This document shows positions 24,902 through 33,925 of a stretch of 64,000 nt of DNA, one piece after another. The notes under the pieces are model-generated. The model saw only the letters and a program-made list of their open reading frames with translations, had not been told where the DNA came from and did no database searches. The stretch's first letter is position 1. Each line of letters opens with the position of its first letter. The translations under genes and the position numbers were made by a program. Source of the DNA: Bradyrhizobium sediminis (GTDB lineage Bacteria; Pseudomonadota; Alphaproteobacteria; Rhizobiales; Xanthobacteraceae); NCBI RefSeq assembly GCF_018736085.1, contig NZ_CP076134.1:744001-808000 (forward strand). The letters run 5' to 3'.

Positions 24902-25474
24902 TTGACCGAGGCGATCGCTTCCACCGACCAGTCCCGCAGCGGCTTGCTGAAGATCGCGGCTTTCGGCGCGCTGTCGGGCATTCTCACCCCGCTGCTGCCG
25001 CCTTTGATCGACAAGCTCAACGGCGCGCCCGGCGATGTCAGGATCGCGCTGGTCGCGGTCCCGTTCGCGGTGCTGGTCGGCATTCTGGTGCGGCGCTGCT
25101 CGGCAAATCCGTGGTGGGCGGCGCTGGCGGCCGCCATCATCACCATGGTCGCCTTCGTCTGCGCGGTGAACGCCGCGATCTTCATCGACGGGCAGGCCAA
25201 TGGCCTGGCGAAGGCGTCGAGAAATATCCTGGCTGGCCTGACCGGCGGCTTCGTCGGCGCCGGCGTGATGGCGCTCGGGATAGCTCTGCTGCCATCCGGC
25301 CCGCGCGCCCCCGCGGCGTGGCTGCCGATGCTGATATCAGGCACCGTCACCGGCGCGCTGCTGGCGCTCGACAACGCGCTCGACCTCGACCTGACCTCGG
25401 TGCTGTTTCCGGTCTGGCAGGCATGCGTCGCGGTCGGGCTGACGACGGCCCTGCAACGGGCGAAATTGTCCTGA
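24902..25474 (+). CDS. small integral membrane protein, unknown function
   Basis: The 190-residue product has about five hydrophobic segments: GALSGILTPLLPPLI, VRIALVAVPFAVLVGILVRR, ALAAAIITMVAFVCAVNAAIF, GGFVGAGVMALGIALL and ISGTVTGALLALDNAL. I do not recognise a named family. The start is a TTG at 24902 placed after a strong GGAGGTGA ribosome-binding site. It lies 47 bp before the OYE gene on the same strand, so co-transcription is possible. Confidence 0.75.
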   Translation: MTEAIASTDQSRSGLLKIAAFGALSGILTPLLPPLIDKLNGAPGDVRIALVAVPFAVLVGILVRRCSANPWWAALAAAIITMVAFVCAVNAAIFIDGQANGLAKASRNILAGLTGGFVGAGVMALGIALLPSGPRAPAAWLPMLISGTVTGALLALDNALDLDLTSVLFPVWQACVAVGLTTALQRAKLS

Positions 25475-25520
25475 CCGATTTTCCGCCGTTCCACCTCCCG
25501 TTCAGGCCAGCAAGGTTTCG

Positions 25521-26687
25521 ATGTCGCAGCCGCTATTGTTCCAGCCGATCACGTTCCGCGGCGTCACCGCCAGGAATCGCATCCTGATCTCGCCGATGTG
25601 CCAGTACTCGGCGGCCGACGGGCTCGCCAGCGACTGGCATCTGGTGCATCTCGGCAAGTTCGCGCAAGGCGGCGCCGGCATCGTCATGACCGAGGCCGCC
25701 GCGGTCACGGCGGAGGGCCGCATCACCCATGGCGATGTCGGGCTGTGGCACGACGGCCAGATCGCGCCGCTGGAACGGATCGCCACCTTCCTGCGCGACA
25801 ATGGCGCGGTGCCGGCGATTCAGCTGGCGCATGCCGGGCGCAAGGCCAGCATGCAGCGGCCGTGGTACGGCAACGCGGCGCTCAACGCCGATGACCACGC
25901 GCGCGGCGACCTGCCGTGGCGGGTGGTGGCGCCGAGCGCGATTGCGATGGACGAGGGCTGGCTGACGCCGGATGCGCTCGATCTCGACGAGCTTGCCAGC
26001 CTGCGCGAGCATTGGCGGCTCGCCACCTTGCGCGCGGTCGAGGCCGGGTTCGACCTGCTCGAAGTGCACTGTGCCCACGGCTATCTGCTGCACGAATTCC
26101 TGTCGCCGCTGTCGAACCGCCGGCCCGACGGCTACGGCGGCGATCGGCAGGGGCGGATGCGCTATCCGCTCGAGATCATCGAGACCGTGCGCGCGGCATG
26201 GCCGGCCGACAAGCCGCTGTCGGTGCGGATCTCGTCGGTCGACGGCGTCGAAGGCGGGCTCGAACTCGCCGACCAGATCGCGTTTGCGATCGAGGCCAGG
26301 GCGCGCGGCGCCGACCTGATCGACTGCTCCTCCGGCGGGTTGCTGGGTTCGGCGACCGCGGCGCGGATTCCGCGCGGCTACGGGTTTCAGGTGCCCTATG
26401 CCGATGAAATCCGGAAATCCGCCGGCATCGCCACCATTGCGGTCGGCCTGATCCTGCATCCGGAGCAGGCCGAGCAAATCCTGGCGAACGGGCAGGCGGA
26501 CCTGATCGCCGTCGGCCGCGAAGCGCTGTTCGATCCGAACTGGCCGCTGCACGCGCAGCTCGCGCTGACCGAGCCCGGCGGTGAAGTGTTTGAATCCTGG
26601 CCGCGGCAATATGGCTGGTGGCTGGAGCGCCGCGAGCCCGGCCTGCGCAGGCTCGGTGGCCCGCCCCTGCCGTTCCGCAAAGGCTGA
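25521..26687 (+). CDS. NADH:flavin oxidoreductase, Old Yellow Enzyme family (NamA/YqjM type)
   Basis: The 388-residue protein is an FMN TIM-barrel of the OYE family. It starts LLFQPITFRGVTARNRILISPMCQYSA with the conserved cysteine of the YqjM subgroup. The active-site pair lies in LEVHCAHGYLLHEFLSPLSNRRPDGYGGD. FMN-phosphate motifs include IAVGLI and ADLIAVGREALFDPNWPLHA. These enzymes reduce electron-poor C=C bonds using NAD(P)H. The physiological substrate is unknown. The length is typical. Confidence 0.93.
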   Translation: MSQPLLFQPITFRGVTARNRILISPMCQYSAADGLASDWHLVHLGKFAQGGAGIVMTEAAAVTAEGRITHGDVGLWHDGQIAPLERIATFLRDNGAVPAIQLAHAGRKASMQRPWYGNAALNADDHARGDLPWRVVAPSAIAMDEGWLTPDALDLDELASLREHWRLATLRAVEAGFDLLEVHCAHGYLLHEFLSPLSNRRPDGYGGDRQGRMRYPLEIIETVRAAWPADKPLSVRISSVDGVEGGLELADQIAFAIEARARGADLIDCSSGGLLGSATAARIPRGYGFQVPYADEIRKSAGIATIAVGLILHPEQAEQILANGQADLIAVGREALFDPNWPLHAQLALTEPGGEVFESWPRQYGWWLERREPGLRRLGGPPLPFRKG

Positions 26688-26723
26688 GCGCGCTGGACGC
26701 GGCTGAACCCTCTCCAGTGTGGT

Positions 26724-26876
26724 GGCCTCATCCTTCGAGACGCTTGCTTCGCAAGCTCCTCAGGACGAGGGACTCTCTATCCTCTCATGGTGAGACACGC
26801 GCGCGTTCCCAGGGACGAGCGATGCTCCATCCCTCATGGTGAGGAGCGCGGCAACGCCGCGCGTCTCGAACCATGA
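26724..26876. repeat. palindromic intergenic repeat, family F
   Basis: Segments TGGCCTCATCCTTCGAGACG, CTCCTCAGGACGAGG and TCATGGTGAGGAGCGCGGCA followed by GCGCGTCTCGAACCATGA form interleaved inverted matches over about 150 bp. It lies between the convergent OYE and ridA genes. Confidence 0.75.
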
Positions 26877-26901
26877 AGCCCGCAGATGTGAAAACGTCCG
26901 A

Positions 26902-26921
26902 GGCCGGGAAAAAGCCCGGCC
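26902..26921 (-). terminator. possible ridA terminator hairpin
   Basis: GGCCGGG and CCCGGCC pair perfectly around a six-base A-rich loop just downstream of ridA. The following T tract on the minus strand is weak, so termination strength is doubtful. Confidence 0.4.
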
Positions 26922-26944
26922 GCGGCTCCATCATCTGGATGGCG

Positions 26945-27295
26945 TTACCGCGCCGCGATCACCATGATCTCGACGTTGTATTGCGGCGCCGCCAGCTTGA
27001 CCTCGACGGTGGCGCGCGCCGGGGTATTTCCCGCCGAGACCCAGCCATCCCACACCGCGTTCATTTCCGGGAAGGTCTTCATGTCGGTCAGATAGATCGT
27101 CGCGGTCAGCAGCTTCGACTTGTCGCTTCCCGCTTTCGCGAGATGGCCATCGATGATCGACAGAATGTCCTGCGTCTGCCTGGTCACGCTTTCGCCGGCC
27201 GCCTTGTTGGCGACGACGCCGGCGAGATAGACGGTGTTGCCGTGGACCACGGTCTGGCTCATGCGCGGGCCGGTATCGAAACGCTGGATGGTCAT
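26945..27295 (-). CDS. ridA: RidA family protein (enamine/imine deaminase type)
   Basis: The 116-residue product has the RidA fold markers VVHGNTVYLAGVVA, QTQDILSIIDGHLAKAGSDKSKLL and a C-terminal ARATVEVKLAAPQYNVEIMVIA. RidA hydrolyses reactive enamine and imine intermediates released by PLP enzymes. The usual arginine of the active site appears to be present in TPARATVEV. The protein may belong to a Rid subfamily other than canonical RidA. It stands alone on the minus strand, 120 bp from the next gene. Confidence 0.92.
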   Translation of the reverse strand: MTIQRFDTGPRMSQTVVHGNTVYLAGVVANKAAGESVTRQTQDILSIIDGHLAKAGSDKSKLLTATIYLTDMKTFPEMNAVWDGWVSAGNTPARATVEVKLAAPQYNVEIMVIAAR

Positions 27296-27415
27296 ATTGT
27301 TCTCCTGAAATGTGGGGCCGGTTACTTAGCGCGCGGGCGCGTCATTGGCAAAGCTCGTCAAGCCCGGCCATGACGAGTTACTGAAAAGGCTGGACGCATT
27401 TTCTTGTCAGAATTT

Positions 27416-29074
27416 CTACCCCGCCGCCTTTGCCGCCGCCCGTCCGGCGTTTCTCCCCGAAAACAAACAGCCGCCGAGAAACGTGCCTTCCAGCGAGCGA
27501 TAGCCGTGCATGCCGCCGCCGCCGAAGCCGGCGGCTTCGCCGACAGCGTAAAGGCCGTTGATGATCTTGCCGTCCTGGCCGAACACGCGGGAGTCGAGAT
27601 CGGTCTCGAAGCCGCCGAGCGTCTTGCGGGTCAGGATGTTGAGCTTGACCGCGATCAGCGGGCCCTGCGCCGGATCGAGGATGCGGTGCGGCTTGGCGGT
27701 GCGGATCAGGCGGTCGCCGACATACTTTCGTGCGTTGTGGATGTTCATCACCTGCGTGTCCTTGACGTAAGGATTTGCGATCTCGCGGTCGCGCGCCTCG
27801 ATCTGGGCCTTGACCTGTTCGAGCTCGAGCAGGTTGTCGCCGCTGAGTTTGTTCATGGCTTCGACGAGGGCTTCGAGATTGTCGCGGACGATGAAGTCGA
27901 CGCCGTGGGTCTTGAATGCCTCCACCGGCGCCGGCGCGCCCTTGTTGGTGGCGCGGCGCGCGGTCGCGAGCCAGCTCTTGCCCGTCAGATCTGGGTTCTG
28001 TTCGGAGCCGGAGAGGGCGAACTCCTTCTTGATGATGCTCTGCGTCAGCACGAACCATGAATAGTCGTAGCCGGTGCCCATGATGTATTGCAGCTGGCCG
28101 AGGGTGTCGGAGCCGGGAAACAGCGGCGAAGGCAGCCGTCTTCCTGACGCGTCGAACCACATCGACGATGGTCCAGGCAGGATGCGGATGCCGTGGCGCG
28201 GCCAGATCGGCGACCAGTTCTGGATGCCCTCGACATAGTGCCACATCCGGTCGCGGTTGATCAGCCGCGCGCCCGCGGATTCCGTAATGCCGATCATCCG
28301 GCCGTCGACATGTTCGGGCACGCCGGAGATCATGAATTTCGGCGGCGCGCCGAGGCGCTTCGGCCAGTTCTGCCGCACCAGGTCGTGATTGCCGCCGATG
28401 CCGCCGGAGGCGACGATCACGGCCTGTGCGCGCAAGCTGAAATCGCCGGTGACCTTGCGTGAACTGCTCTTGCCGCGCTCGACATTGTCGGGCGCGAGGA
28501 CCGCGCCGCTGACGCCGTCGACGGTGCCGCCGGTGACGCTGAGCGCATCGACGCGGTGGCGGAATTTGAAGGTCAGGCGGCCGCTGGCCTGGGCTTCGCG
28601 CGCGCGCCGCTCGAACGGTTCGACGATGCCGGGACCGGTGCCCCAGGTGACATGGAACCGCGGCACCGAATTGCCGTGGCTCATCGCGTCATAGCCGCCG
28701 CGCTCGGCCCAGCCGACCACGGGGAAGAAGCGATGGCCCATCGCCCGCAGCCAGCCGCGTTTCTCGCCGGCGGCGAACGCCACATAGGCTTCCGCCCATT
28801 TCCGCGGCCAGAGATCCTCGTCGCGGTCGAAGCCCGCCGATCCCATCCAGTCCTGCAGCGCGAGTTCGTAGCTGTCCTTGATGCCGAGCCGGCGCTGTTC
28901 GGGACTGTCGACCAGGAACAATCCGCCGAACGACCAGAACGCCTGGCCGCCGAGGCTCTGTTCGCCCTCCTGGTCGATCACGATGACGCGCTTGCCGGCG
29001 TCGGCGATTTCGGTTGCGGCAACGAGGCCTGCGAGGCCGCCGCCGACCACGATTACATCCGCATCATATGCCAT
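27416..29074 (-). CDS. FAD-binding dehydrogenase (fumarate reductase/KstD-like flavoprotein)
   Basis: The 552-residue flavoprotein starts with a Rossmann dinucleotide motif, DVIVVGGGLAGLVAATEIADAGKRVIVID. It has the FAD-binding segment SLGGQAFWSFGGLFLVDS and the C-terminal GLYAVGEAAGFGGGGMHGYRSLEGTFLGGCLFSGRNAG. This layout is shared by fumarate reductase, ketosteroid dehydrogenase and related enzymes. It matches best a group annotated only as FAD-binding dehydrogenase. No signal peptide is visible. The substrate is unknown; no electron-transfer partner is adjacent. Confidence 0.9.
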   Translation of the reverse strand: MAYDADVIVVGGGLAGLVAATEIADAGKRVIVIDQEGEQSLGGQAFWSFGGLFLVDSPEQRRLGIKDSYELALQDWMGSAGFDRDEDLWPRKWAEAYVAFAAGEKRGWLRAMGHRFFPVVGWAERGGYDAMSHGNSVPRFHVTWGTGPGIVEPFERRAREAQASGRLTFKFRHRVDALSVTGGTVDGVSGAVLAPDNVERGKSSSRKVTGDFSLRAQAVIVASGGIGGNHDLVRQNWPKRLGAPPKFMISGVPEHVDGRMIGITESAGARLINRDRMWHYVEGIQNWSPIWPRHGIRILPGPSSMWFDASGRRLPSPLFPGSDTLGQLQYIMGTGYDYSWFVLTQSIIKKEFALSGSEQNPDLTGKSWLATARRATNKGAPAPVEAFKTHGVDFIVRDNLEALVEAMNKLSGDNLLELEQVKAQIEARDREIANPYVKDTQVMNIHNARKYVGDRLIRTAKPHRILDPAQGPLIAVKLNILTRKTLGGFETDLDSRVFGQDGKIINGLYAVGEAAGFGGGGMHGYRSLEGTFLGGCLFSGRNAGRAAAKAAG

Positions 29075-29354
29075 CGCGCCATTCCCCCAGCCTTGCGCGA
29101 TAGAAGCCCGCGCCCTTTACCGCGGTCAACGGCAAACGAACGTGCGAAGCGGTCGCAGCCAGCAAGGATTTGTTAACTTGTTCCAGTTTGGGACCATTTG
29201 CCGCGCCGGGTGCAGCGCGCCTGCAACACTTGATTTGAATTTGTTTGGAGCGGTGCCGGCCATCTGGACAAAATCCCGATCCGGCAACACGCTGGCGAAA
29301 CGCCTTGCATCACCCAAGGCGCTCGGGTTCGACGGGTTTGGACTGGGGCTGGAT

Positions 29355-29897
29355 ATGAAGTTCGTGACCGGATTGCTCGCGGCGGTGCTGTTGCTGGCGG
29401 GGGGTGGCGCCAGCCAGGCGGTGGTTCGCATCGCCGACGACCGCGGCGGCCGGATCGGCACTTATGTGGACAAGTATCAGGGCCTTCGTACCTCGGGCGA
29501 GCAGGTGATCATCGACGGTCTGTGCGCCTCGGCCTGCACCATCGTGCTGGGCGCGGTTCCTCACGACAAGATCTGCGTTACCTCGCACGCCAATCTGGGC
29601 TTCCACGCGGCATGGGATTTCGGCGCCAATGGCCGCGCCGTGACCAATCCCGAAGCCACGCAGATGCTGTATTCGATGTATCCGACCCCGGTGCGGCGCT
29701 GGATCGCGCAGCGCGGCGGGTTGAAATCGCAGATGATTTTCCTGCGCGGCAAGCAGTTGCAGGCGATGTACAAGCCCTGCTACCTCGACGCCCAGGCCTC
29801 CTCGCCGCGGCCGGGGCCGGCGCGCAAGGATCGCGCCGCCGGTCAGCGTGAAGTGATCACGCCCACCCCCGCCGCGCTTGCCCGGCAGCCGGACTAG
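29355..29897 (+). CDS. exported protein with a ClpP/crotonase-like SACT motif
   Basis: The 180-residue product has a signal peptide (MKFVTGLLAAVLLLAGGGASQA). The mature part shows IIDGLCASACTIVLGAV followed by LGFHAAWD. A serine in a CxSACT motif followed by a histidine in an FHA motif is typical of periplasmic proteins with a ClpP-like fold, in which they would be a Ser-His pair. Two or three cysteines may form disulfides. The C-terminus is Pro/Arg-rich. The frame is open far upstream, but the ATG at 29355 opens the signal peptide. The target is unknown. Confidence 0.75.
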   Translation: MKFVTGLLAAVLLLAGGGASQAVVRIADDRGGRIGTYVDKYQGLRTSGEQVIIDGLCASACTIVLGAVPHDKICVTSHANLGFHAAWDFGANGRAVTNPEATQMLYSMYPTPVRRWIAQRGGLKSQMIFLRGKQLQAMYKPCYLDAQASSPRPGPARKDRAAGQREVITPTPAALARQPD

Positions 29898-30028
29898 CCC
29901 TATCTGAACGGAACAGGCTGACGACCGGCGGTGACGCCGGCCGTCGATGCCTTTGTTTCAGCGCACGTATTCCGCAAAACTGGCCTTCCGGTTTTGCGAC
30001 TGGAATACGCGCCCCTTAGAGTTCGCCC

Positions 30029-30220
30029 ATGGCTCAGCCGGTTTCCACGCAGCAACTGCCCTCGATCTTGCCGCCCGGCCGCAGGGTCGCGACAGCGATC
30101 GCCGTGGGCGCCGCGGCGCTCGGCGCCGTGGCCGTGCTCGGCGCGCTGGCGCTGTGGGTCCATTACGGCACCGCGGTGTTTTTCGAGATGATCGCCTCGG
30201 GCATCTCGGCCTGCTTCTGA
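30029..30220 (+). CDS. small single-span membrane protein next to the Sco gene
   Basis: The 63-residue protein has one hydrophobic segment, ATAIAVGAAALGAVAVLGALALWVHYGTAVFF. It ends EMIASGISACF. It lies 22 bp upstream of the Sco-family gene on the same strand and is probably co-transcribed with it. I do not know a named family. Small membrane proteins beside Sco genes may assist cytochrome oxidase assembly, but that is inference. Confidence 0.65.
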   Translation: MAQPVSTQQLPSILPPGRRVATAIAVGAAALGAVAVLGALALWVHYGTAVFFEMIASGISACF

Positions 30221-30242
30221 TCCCCGGACATAAGGAACTTTC

Positions 30243-30854
30243 ATGACGGATCGGACCCCCCGCATGCTGGCCAGCCGGCCGCTGGTCATTATCGCCGCAT
30301 TCGCCGGAAGCCTGGTGGTTGGCCTCCTGCTGATGCTGTGGGCGGTTGGCGGCTTGCGCAATGTGGCGACGCCTGCCGCCATCGGCGGGCCGTTTCAACT
30401 GGCCGACCAGGCCGGTCAGATCGTGACCGAAAAGAACCTCAAGGGCCGCCCGACGCTGATCTTCTTCGGCTTCACCCATTGCCCCGACGTGTGCCCGACC
30501 GCGCTGTTCGAGATTTCCGAGGTGTTGAAGGCGATGGGCAAGGATGCCGACCGCGTCAACGCCTTCTTCGTCTCGGTCGATCCCGAGCGCGACACCCCCG
30601 CGGCCATGAAGGATTATCTGTCGAGCTTCGATCCGCATCTCAAAGGGCTGACCGGCGATCCCGAGGCGGTGGCCAAGGTGATTTCCGCCTATCGGGTCTA
30701 TGCCCGCAAGGTCCCGACCAAGGATGGCGGCGACTACACCATGGATCACACCGCCCTGATCTACCTGATGGACCGCGACGGCAAGTTCGTCTCGCCGTTC
30801 AATATCAAGCGGACGCCCGAGGAGGCCGCGGCCGACCTCAAGCGTTACCTCTGA
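30243..30854 (+). CDS. Sco1/SenC family copper chaperone
   Basis: The 203-residue protein has an N-terminal membrane anchor (residues 14-36) and a thioredoxin-like periplasmic domain. The copper ligands are present: the CPDVCP motif (C80, C84) and a histidine in YTMDHTALIYL. The VDPERDTP motif is also conserved. Sco proteins deliver copper to the CuA site of cytochrome c oxidase. No oxidase genes are nearby, so it may serve a terminal oxidase encoded elsewhere. Confidence 0.95.
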   Translation: MTDRTPRMLASRPLVIIAAFAGSLVVGLLLMLWAVGGLRNVATPAAIGGPFQLADQAGQIVTEKNLKGRPTLIFFGFTHCPDVCPTALFEISEVLKAMGKDADRVNAFFVSVDPERDTPAAMKDYLSSFDPHLKGLTGDPEAVAKVISAYRVYARKVPTKDGGDYTMDHTALIYLMDRDGKFVSPFNIKRTPEEAAADLKRYL

Positions 30855-30937
30855 GCCACACGCCGCGACGACAAACGGCGTTCGCGTCGCCAGCCGGATG
30901 GTCTATAAGGCCGTCCAATCCGGAAAAACCGCCGTCA

Positions 30938-31843
30938 ATGCAGCCGCAGATCATCCCGCTTTCAGCGCTTCGAACCGCCCGTGCCGTCCTGGCGGCGGCC
31001 GGCATTGCGCTGGCTGTGGCGCTGTCCGGCGGCACGGCGCTGGCGCAAATCCCGGCCAAGCCCGCGGTGGAGGCGGCCCCGCAGGCGGTGCCCGGCTTCT
31101 GGGACCCGCGCCGGCGTCCGGACCGGCCGGACCTGTCCCGCCTCACGGTGATCCGGTTCCTGACCGAAACCGATTATCCGCCGTTCAACTTCACCGGTCC
31201 CGACGGCAATCCGGCCGGCTTCAATGTCGACCTGGCCAGATTGCTTTGCGAAGAGATCAAGGTCACCTGCACCATCCAGATGCGGCGCTTCGAAACGCTA
31301 TTGGATGCGATCGCGAGCAACCGCGGCGACGCCATCATCGCCTCGCTGGCGGTGACGCCGCAACTGCGCGCCCGGGTCGATTTCACCGATCCCTATTACC
31401 GCGCGCCGGCGCGGTTCGTGTCGCGGCGCGACGCCGTGATGCCGGAGGTGCGCCCCGAATATCTCGAAGGCAAGAAGATCGGGGCCGTCGCCGGCACTTC
31501 GCATGAGGCCTATCTCAAGGCCATGTTCACCGACGCCGAACTGCATCCCTACCCCAACGACGACGCGCTGCGGCTGGCGCTGCGACGGGGCGAGGTCGAT
31601 TTCATTTTCGGCGACGCGATCTCGCTGGCGTTCTGGATCAACGGCACCGACTCGGCCGAATGCTGCGCGTTCTCGGGCGGACCGTTCGTCGAGAGCCGCT
31701 ACTTCGGCGAGGGCATCGGCATCGGCGTGCGCAAGGGCAACGACCTGTTGCGGCAGGCGCTGAACTGGGCGCTGTTCCGGCTCTGGGAAAAAGGCCGCTA
31801 CACCGATCTGTGGCTGCGCTATTTTTCGGTCAGCCCGTTCTAG
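30938..31843 (+). CDS. transporter substrate-binding protein (family 3 solute-binding type)
   Basis: The 301-residue product has a signal peptide ending near GGTALAQ. The mature domain reads IRFLTETDYPPFNFTGPDGNPAGFNVDLARLLCEEI and RGDAIIASLAVTPQLRARVDFTDPYY, the hallmark of periplasmic binding proteins for polar amino acids. FIFGDAISLAFWI and GIGVRKGNDLLRQALNWAL complete the fold. No permease or ATPase lies beside it, so it is an orphan binding protein or a sensor. Two cysteines (ECC) near residue 240 are unusual. Confidence 0.88.
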   Translation: MQPQIIPLSALRTARAVLAAAGIALAVALSGGTALAQIPAKPAVEAAPQAVPGFWDPRRRPDRPDLSRLTVIRFLTETDYPPFNFTGPDGNPAGFNVDLARLLCEEIKVTCTIQMRRFETLLDAIASNRGDAIIASLAVTPQLRARVDFTDPYYRAPARFVSRRDAVMPEVRPEYLEGKKIGAVAGTSHEAYLKAMFTDAELHPYPNDDALRLALRRGEVDFIFGDAISLAFWINGTDSAECCAFSGGPFVESRYFGEGIGIGVRKGNDLLRQALNWALFRLWEKGRYTDLWLRYFSVSPF

Positions 31844-31846
31844 CCC

Positions 31847-31927
31847 CGTCATTGCGAGGAGCGTAGCGACGAAGCAATCCATTCTTCCTTTGTGACCATG
31901 GATTGCTTCGCTTCGCTCGCAATGACG
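31847..31927. repeat. palindromic intergenic repeat, family B copy 3
   Basis: CGTCATTGCGAGGAGCGTAG and the mirrored TCGCTTCGCTCGCAATGACG form a compact palindrome of about 80 bp between the binding-protein gene and lysK. Confidence 0.9.
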
Positions 31928-31994
31928 GGTGCATCCTAAAATTTGCATTTGCCTGCGGAAGCGCTAGTTTCCGCGGTCCTGGAGACCCCTTTAG

Positions 31995-33635
31995 ATGTCC
32001 ACGATCGATCTTGCCGTCAGCCCGGGCGATTTGCGCGCGCTCGCCGAACAATCCAACGCCTGGCCGTTTGAGCAGGCAAAAACGATTGTCGCGCGGCTGA
32101 AAAAGCAACCGAAGGACGAAGTGCTGTTCGAGACCGGCTATGGTCCGTCGGGCCTGCCGCATATCGGCACCTTCGGCGAGGTCGCGCGCACCACCATGGT
32201 GCGCCACGCCTTTCGCGTGCTGACCGAGGACAAGATCAAGACCCGGCTGCTGGCGTTTTCCGACGACATGGACGGCCTGCGCAAGGTGCCGGACAACGTG
32301 CCGAACAGGGAACTGCTGGAAAAGAATATCGGCAAGCCGCTGACGCGGGTGCCGGATCCGTTCGGCACCCATCCGAGTTTCGGCGCGCACAACAATGCGC
32401 GGCTGCGCGCGTTTCTCGACACCTTCGGCTTCGACTACGAGTTTGCCAGCTCGACCGATTACTACACGAGCGGAAAATTCGATGCGGCGCTGCTGCGCAT
32501 GCTGGAGCGGTTCGACGCAGTGATGAAGGTAATGCTGCCGTCGTTGCGCGAAGAACGCGCCGCGAGCTATTCCCCGTTCCTCCCCATTTGCCCGCGGACC
32601 GGCGCGGTGCTGTATGTGCCGATCGTCGAACATGACGTGAAGGCCGGGACGGTCTCCTACGACGACCCCGAAACAAAAGAGCGCGTCACGCTCCCGGTCA
32701 CCGGCGGCCATTGCAAGCTGCAATGGAAGCCGGACTGGGCGATGCGCTGGTTCGCGCTCGGCGTCGACTATGAAATGGCCGGCAAGGACCTGATCGATTC
32801 GGTCAAGCTGTCGGGCAAGATCTGCTCAGCGCTCGGCGGCCTGCCGCCGGAAGGCTTCAATTACGAGCTGTTCCTCGACGACAAGGGCCAGAAGATTTCG
32901 AAGTCGAAGGGCAACGGGCTCACCATCGACGAATGGCTGCGCTATGCCTCGCCGGAATCGCTGTCGCTGTTCATGTATCGCGAGCCGAAGGCGGCGAAGC
33001 GGCTGTATTTCGACGTGATCCCGCGCAACGTCGACGACTACCAGCAGTTCCTCGAAGGCTTTCCGCGCCAGGATGGCAAGCAGCAGCTCGCCAACCCGGT
33101 CTGGCACATCCATGCCGGCCATCCGCCCAAGGCCGACATGCCGGTCACGTTCCAGCTGCTGCTGACGCTGGTGTCGTCGTCGAATGCGGAGAATGCCGAG
33201 ACCCTGTGGGGCTTCATCGGCCGCTATCGCCCCGGCGTCACGCCGCAGAGCCATCCGAAGCTGGACGCGCTGGTCGGCTACGCCATCAACTATTATCGCG
33301 ACTTCGTGGCGCCGACCAAGAAGTTCCGCGAGCCCACCGACAGCGAACGCGCGGCGCTGCAGGATCTGCGCGACGCGCTGTCGAACATGCCGGCGGCATC
33401 GACCGCCGAGGATATCCAGAACGTGGTCTACGAGATCGGCCGCCGCGAGCCGTTCCTCGACGCGATAAAAAAGGGCAAGGATGGCCGGCCCGGCGTCTCG
33501 CTCGACTGGTTCAACATGCTTTACCAAGTGCTGCTCGGTCAGGAAAAAGGCCCGCGCTTCGGCTCCTTCGTCGCGGTCTATGGGCTCACGAATGCGGTGG
33601 CGATGATCGACGGCGCGCTGGCAAGATCGGCTTGA
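31995..33635 (+). CDS. lysK: lysyl-tRNA synthetase, class I
   Basis: The 546-residue enzyme is a class I LysRS. It carries a HIGH-like motif [13 protein letters not shown] (about residues 50-62) and a KMSKS-like motif KISKSKG (about 300-306). These belong to class I synthetases; the common bacterial LysS is class II and has neither. Class I LysRS occurs in archaea and in Alphaproteobacteria, where it is the usual enzyme. It charges tRNA-Lys in the cytoplasm. Length and motif order are normal. Confidence 0.96.
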   Translation: MSTIDLAVSPGDLRALAEQSNAWPFEQAKTIVARLKKQPKDEVLFETGYGPSGLPHIGTFGEVARTTMVRHAFRVLTEDKIKTRLLAFSDDMDGLRKVPDNVPNRELLEKNIGKPLTRVPDPFGTHPSFGAHNNARLRAFLDTFGFDYEFASSTDYYTSGKFDAALLRMLERFDAVMKVMLPSLREERAASYSPFLPICPRTGAVLYVPIVEHDVKAGTVSYDDPETKERVTLPVTGGHCKLQWKPDWAMRWFALGVDYEMAGKDLIDSVKLSGKICSALGGLPPEGFNYELFLDDKGQKISKSKGNGLTIDEWLRYASPESLSLFMYREPKAAKRLYFDVIPRNVDDYQQFLEGFPRQDGKQQLANPVWHIHAGHPPKADMPVTFQLLLTLVSSSNAENAETLWGFIGRYRPGVTPQSHPKLDALVGYAINYYRDFVAPTKKFREPTDSERAALQDLRDALSNMPAASTAEDIQNVVYEIGRREPFLDAIKKGKDGRPGVSLDWFNMLYQVLLGQEKGPRFGSFVAVYGLTNAVAMIDGALARSA

Positions 33636-33638
33636 TTT

Positions 33639-33756
33639 GTCGTTCCTGCGAACGCAGGAACCCATAACCACCGGCCCTGGTGTTGCGAAGAACGTCTGCC
33701 ACATCGCGAAAACCAGAGACCTCGCGGTATGGATCCCTGCGTTCGCAGGGACGACG
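33639..33756. repeat. palindromic intergenic repeat, family A copy 4
   Basis: GTCGTTCCTGCGAACGCAGG and the mirrored CCCTGCGTTCGCAGGGACGA lie about 75 bp apart. The arm carries CCCATAACCACCGG. It fills the first part of the 290-bp gap after lysK; the rest holds only a probable ribosome-binding site for the next gene. Confidence 0.85.
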
Positions 33757-33925
33757 CTGAAGAGGGACCGCGCTTCCGGACTTCCCTTCGCAGCGCATCA
33801 TTGCGAACTGCGCCAAATCGAGATGGCAGCTCCGCGGCGATTTCAGCCGGGCGCCCGTTCAAATCGCGCTATACTTCCAAAAAACAAACCAAGCCTCCGC
33901 CGAGGGGCAGGCCAGCACAGGGAGC

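Noticed and set aside
24787..25494. 235-codon open frame on the minus strand
   Set aside because: Antisense to the small membrane protein, which has a strong ribosome-binding site, and overlapping the ssrA terminator.
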